Source: Campylobacterales bacterium
GTDB taxonomy: Bacteria; Campylobacterota; Campylobacteria; Campylobacterales; Arcobacteraceae
Assembly: GCA_027064245.1 (NCBI GenBank)
Contig: JAMOPZ010000423.1
Coordinates: forward strand, 1-7,247
Direction: 5' to 3'
DNA: 7,247 nucleotides
Shown: one piece after another, positions 5,461 to 7,247 of the stretch
Position numbering within the stretch: position 1 is the first letter of the stretch
Layout of the letters: the number at the start of each line of letters is the position of its first letter
Translations under genes and position numbers: made by a program
The notes under the pieces: generated by a model
What the model saw: only the letters and a program-made list of their open reading frames with translations
What the model was told of the DNA's origin: nothing
Databases searched by the model: none

Positions 5461-7176
5461 ATGAATAGTGCAAGGGAAGTCTTAGCTTTAAAGTATAGAC
5501 CAAAAAGATTTGAAGATCTTATAGGACAAGATACAATATCTTTGACACTATCTTTAGCATTAGATACAAATAGACTATCTCATGCATATCTTTTAAGTGG
5601 TTTAAGAGGTAGTGGAAAAACATCAACTGCTAGAATTATGGCAAAAGCATTAGTATGTGATCAAGCTCCTACATCAAAGCCTTGTGAAGTTTGTGCTGGA
5701 TGTATAGCAGCAAATAACAATAGACACTTAGATATTATAGAGATGGATGCAGCATCTAATCGTGGAATAGATGATATAAAAGATTTAATAGAACATACAA
5801 AATATAAACCAACAAGTGCAAAATATAAAGTATTTATAATAGATGAAGTACATATGTTAACAACTCAAGCTTTTAATGCACTTTTAAAAACATTAGAAGA
5901 ACCACCAAATTTTGTAAAATTTATATTAGCAACTACCGATCCTTTAAAACTTCCTGCAACTATTTTAAGTCGTACACAACATTTTAGATTTAAAAGAATA
6001 TCAGATCAAAATATTATACACCATTTAAGTCATATACTTAATATCGAAAATATCTCTTTTGAAACAGAAGCTTTAGAGATGTTAACAAGAAGTGGAAACG
6101 GAAGTCTAAGAGATACTTTAACACTGTTAGATCAAGCTATTATATACTCAAAAGGGACAATTACAGCTACAACTGTAACAGATATGTTAGGTATGATAGA
6201 TCCAACTTTTTTAGATAATATGTTTGATTTAATACTACAAAAAGGTGATATAAGAGAGCTTTTAGATTCTTTACAAAGTTATGAAACAGGTCAAGTTTTA
6301 GATGAGATTGCTATATATCTTAAGCAAAAAATGTTAGAAAAACATGTAAAATTTGATCTTTATCTTTTTGATAGATTTTATAGAATTATTGCAGATGCAA
6401 AACAATTATTAAATCTTAATAGTGACAATGGTTTTGTACTTATACTCACACTATCTAAAATGGTAGAAGCAGTTAGTTTAAAAACTATAGATGAAGTAAT
6501 AGAACAAATACAACAAAAAGAGGTGGTAACTTCTATAGTATCTAATATAGACACACAAAAGCCAATAAAACAAATAACAAATACACAAAATCTTCAAGAA
6601 CCACCATCTCAACCTCAACCTCAACCTCAACCTCAACCTCAAACACAAACACAACCAATAAAAGAGGATACTGCAAATATATTATTTAACAAATTAATTA
6701 GTAATATTTATAATAAAAATTATGATTTAGGAAAGTGTTTTGAAAAAAGCTTTCATTTTCACTCACATATAAACAATATATTAAAAATAGATAGTACAGC
6801 AACAGGTGATTGTAAAAAATCACTTTATAAAAATTTTTCATATATAAAACAACTTATAGAAGAGACTTATGGTGATACTATAGAGATTGAATTTAATAAA
6901 ATTCAAAAAGAACCCACAAAGGAGATGGCCAGGGTAATTAAAGCTACTGTTTTTAATACCCCATTAGACCAATCATCACCACAAGTAGGTTCTATGATCG
7001 AAGACCTAGAGTTAAATCAAAGTTCTAGTTGTGTATCTTCAATGTGCGATACTAAAAATCCATCTTTATCTCAAGTTGATCTAAAGATGGAGGATATCTT
7101 AAATTCAAAGATGGTAAAAACAGCCATAGAGCTATTTCAACCACCATCTCAACCAATAATAAAGAGTAAAAATTGA
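5461..7176 (+). CDS. dnaX: DNA polymerase III subunit gamma/tau (clamp loader ATPase)
   Basis: DnaX is the ATPase motor of the clamp loader that places the sliding clamp on primed DNA; its long tau form also ties the loader to polymerase and helicase. The 571-residue product starts with the typical LALKYRPKRFEDLIGQ (8-23). It has Walker A GLRGSGKT (47-54), a four-cysteine zinc module (Cys66, 75, 78, 81), Walker B FIIDEVHM (125-132), sensor 1 ILATTD (155-160), the arginine finger in LSRTQHF (Arg171) and sensor 2 GSLRDTLTLLDQA (214-226). Domain III covers roughly 240-350. A Pro/Gln linker (381-399) follows, then a tau-type C-terminal domain (about 403-495) and a Ser-rich tail (about 500-545) ending in MVKTAIELFQPPSQP. 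The ATPase part is certain. The C-terminal region is recognised only by position and general resemblance to Campylobacterota DnaX. Its Ser-rich tail may be lineage-specific. The next gene probably overlaps the stop codon. Confidence 0.95.
   Translation: MNSAREVLALKYRPKRFEDLIGQDTISLTLSLALDTNRLSHAYLLSGLRGSGKTSTARIMAKALVCDQAPTSKPCEVCAGCIAANNNRHLDIIEMDAASNRGIDDIKDLIEHTKYKPTSAKYKVFIIDEVHMLTTQAFNALLKTLEEPPNFVKFILATTDPLKLPATILSRTQHFRFKRISDQNIIHHLSHILNIENISFETEALEMLTRSGNGSLRDTLTLLDQAIIYSKGTITATTVTDMLGMIDPTFLDNMFDLILQKGDIRELLDSLQSYETGQVLDEIAIYLKQKMLEKHVKFDLYLFDRFYRIIADAKQLLNLNSDNGFVLILTLSKMVEAVSLKTIDEVIEQIQQKEVVTSIVSNIDTQKPIKQITNTQNLQEPPSQPQPQPQPQPQTQTQPIKEDTANILFNKLISNIYNKNYDLGKCFEKSFHFHSHINNILKIDSTATGDCKKSLYKNFSYIKQLIEETYGDTIEIEFNKIQKEPTKEMARVIKATVFNTPLDQSSPQVGSMIEDLELNQSSSCVSSMCDTKNPSLSQVDLKMEDILNSKMVKTAIELFQPPSQPIIKSKN
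6599..6614 (+). repeat. 16-bp direct repeat in dnaX, copy 1 (second copy at 7139-7154)
   Basis: The 16 bases AACCACCATCTCAACC occur identically here and at 7139-7154, in the same reading frame, both encoding PPSQP (residues 381-385 and 561-565). The copies are exactly 540 bases apart, a multiple of three. The first copy leads into the CCTCAA array; the second lies 20 bases before the stop codon. The words after the repeats also resemble each other (QPIKED after the array, QPIIKSK at the end). Confidence 0.9.
6613..6642 (+). repeat. CCTCAA hexamer tandem repeat (5 perfect copies) in the dnaX linker
   Basis: Five perfect tandem copies of CCTCAA encode (Pro-Gln)x5 at DnaX residues 385-394. A degenerate copy (TCTCAA, 6607-6612) precedes them and two ACACAA copies (6643-6654, Thr-Gln) follow, so the hexameric periodicity extends over 48 bases. 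A six-base unit keeps the reading frame, so copy-number change would lengthen or shorten the linker between the ATPase and the tau-specific part without breaking the gene. Confidence 0.95.
7059..7091 (+). repeat. 10-bp inverted repeat inside the 3' end of dnaX
   Basis: TCCATCTTTA (7059-7068) and its exact reverse complement TAAAGATGGA (7082-7091) flank a 13-base loop. The dyad lies in the Ser-rich tail-coding part of dnaX, about 80 bases before the stop. It may be chance or an RNA hairpin; no function can be assigned. Confidence 0.6.
7139..7154 (+). repeat. 16-bp direct repeat in dnaX, copy 2
   Basis: This is the identical partner of the repeat at 6599-6614, located at the extreme 3' end of dnaX. 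It encodes PPSQP (561-565), followed by only six more residues before the stop. Confidence 0.9.
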
Positions 7177-7247
7177 TAAACAATACAGACAATACAAATA
7201 TAAATAGTAATAGAATATTTTTTCAAACACACAAGCCTTTAAATTTT
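7173..7247 (+). CDS. Start of a possible downstream gene, function unknown (3' end beyond window)
   Basis: A TTG at 7173 overlaps the dnaX TGA stop (7174-7176) and opens a frame of 25 codons that runs to the window edge without a stop. An in-frame TAA at 7167-7169 makes TTG the first usual start codon, and AAAGAG at 7161-7166 is a plausible ribosome site 6 bases upstream. The visible residues (INNTDNTNINSNRIFF, then QTHKPLNF) are Asn-rich and match no family I recognise. Support is the stop-start overlap typical of operons and the spaced ribosome site. Twenty-five open codons is weak evidence alone, and the real gene may instead start beyond the window. Confidence 0.4.
   Translation, partial: MINNTDNTNINSNRIFFQTHKPLNF

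Noticed and set aside
6740..6750. Run of six A's followed by G (AAAAAAG, as in the E. coli dnaX slippery site)
   Set aside because: The codon phase is GAA AAA AGC, so the heptamer is not positioned for simultaneous -1 slippage.
1..7247. CRISPR array, tRNA/rRNA, insertion sequence, phage or defence gene
   Set aside because: No regularly spaced repeats, no cloverleaf or rRNA-like segment, no transposase and no terminal inverted repeats were seen. Nearly all of the window is explained by housekeeping genes.

Overview
This window is a stretch of ordinary chromosome from a very AT-rich bacterium, most likely a member of the Campylobacterota in the Arcobacter group. The grounds are the strong A/T bias with A/T-ending codons, a short RecR (190 residues) of the type seen in Helicobacter and Campylobacter, promoters with a clear -10 box but no recognisable -35 box, and the presence of both GlnD and SucCD. 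The assignment rests on protein resemblance judged by eye, without a database search.

Layout. Bases 1-2485 (minus strand) hold nearly all of glnD, the bifunctional uridylyltransferase/uridylyl-removing enzyme for the nitrogen regulator PII. Its last codons run off the left edge. A 68-base AT-rich spacer separates it from the divergent recR (2554-3126), a recombination mediator. After a 135-base gap with a likely promoter comes the sucC-sucD operon (3262-5320), encoding the beta and alpha subunits of succinyl-CoA synthetase (TCA cycle). A strong hairpin follows sucD, then a promoter, then dnaX (5461-7176), the clamp-loader subunit tau of DNA polymerase III. A probable further gene starts with TTG, overlaps the dnaX stop and runs off the right edge.

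The genes do not form one pathway. Nitrogen signalling, recombinational repair, central carbon metabolism and replication sit side by side as separate transcription units; only sucCD is an obvious operon. I see no mobile element, CRISPR array, phage gene, tRNA or rRNA, and no convincing new system.

The most unusual sequence is in the 3' half of dnaX. It has a CCTCAA hexamer repeat encoding a Pro-Gln linker, a 16-base in-frame direct repeat bracketing the whole tau-specific C-terminal part, a possible weak slippery site, and a Ser-rich tail segment containing a 10-bp inverted repeat. Together these suggest that the tau C-terminus of this lineage is variable and could exist in more than one form, which is inference.
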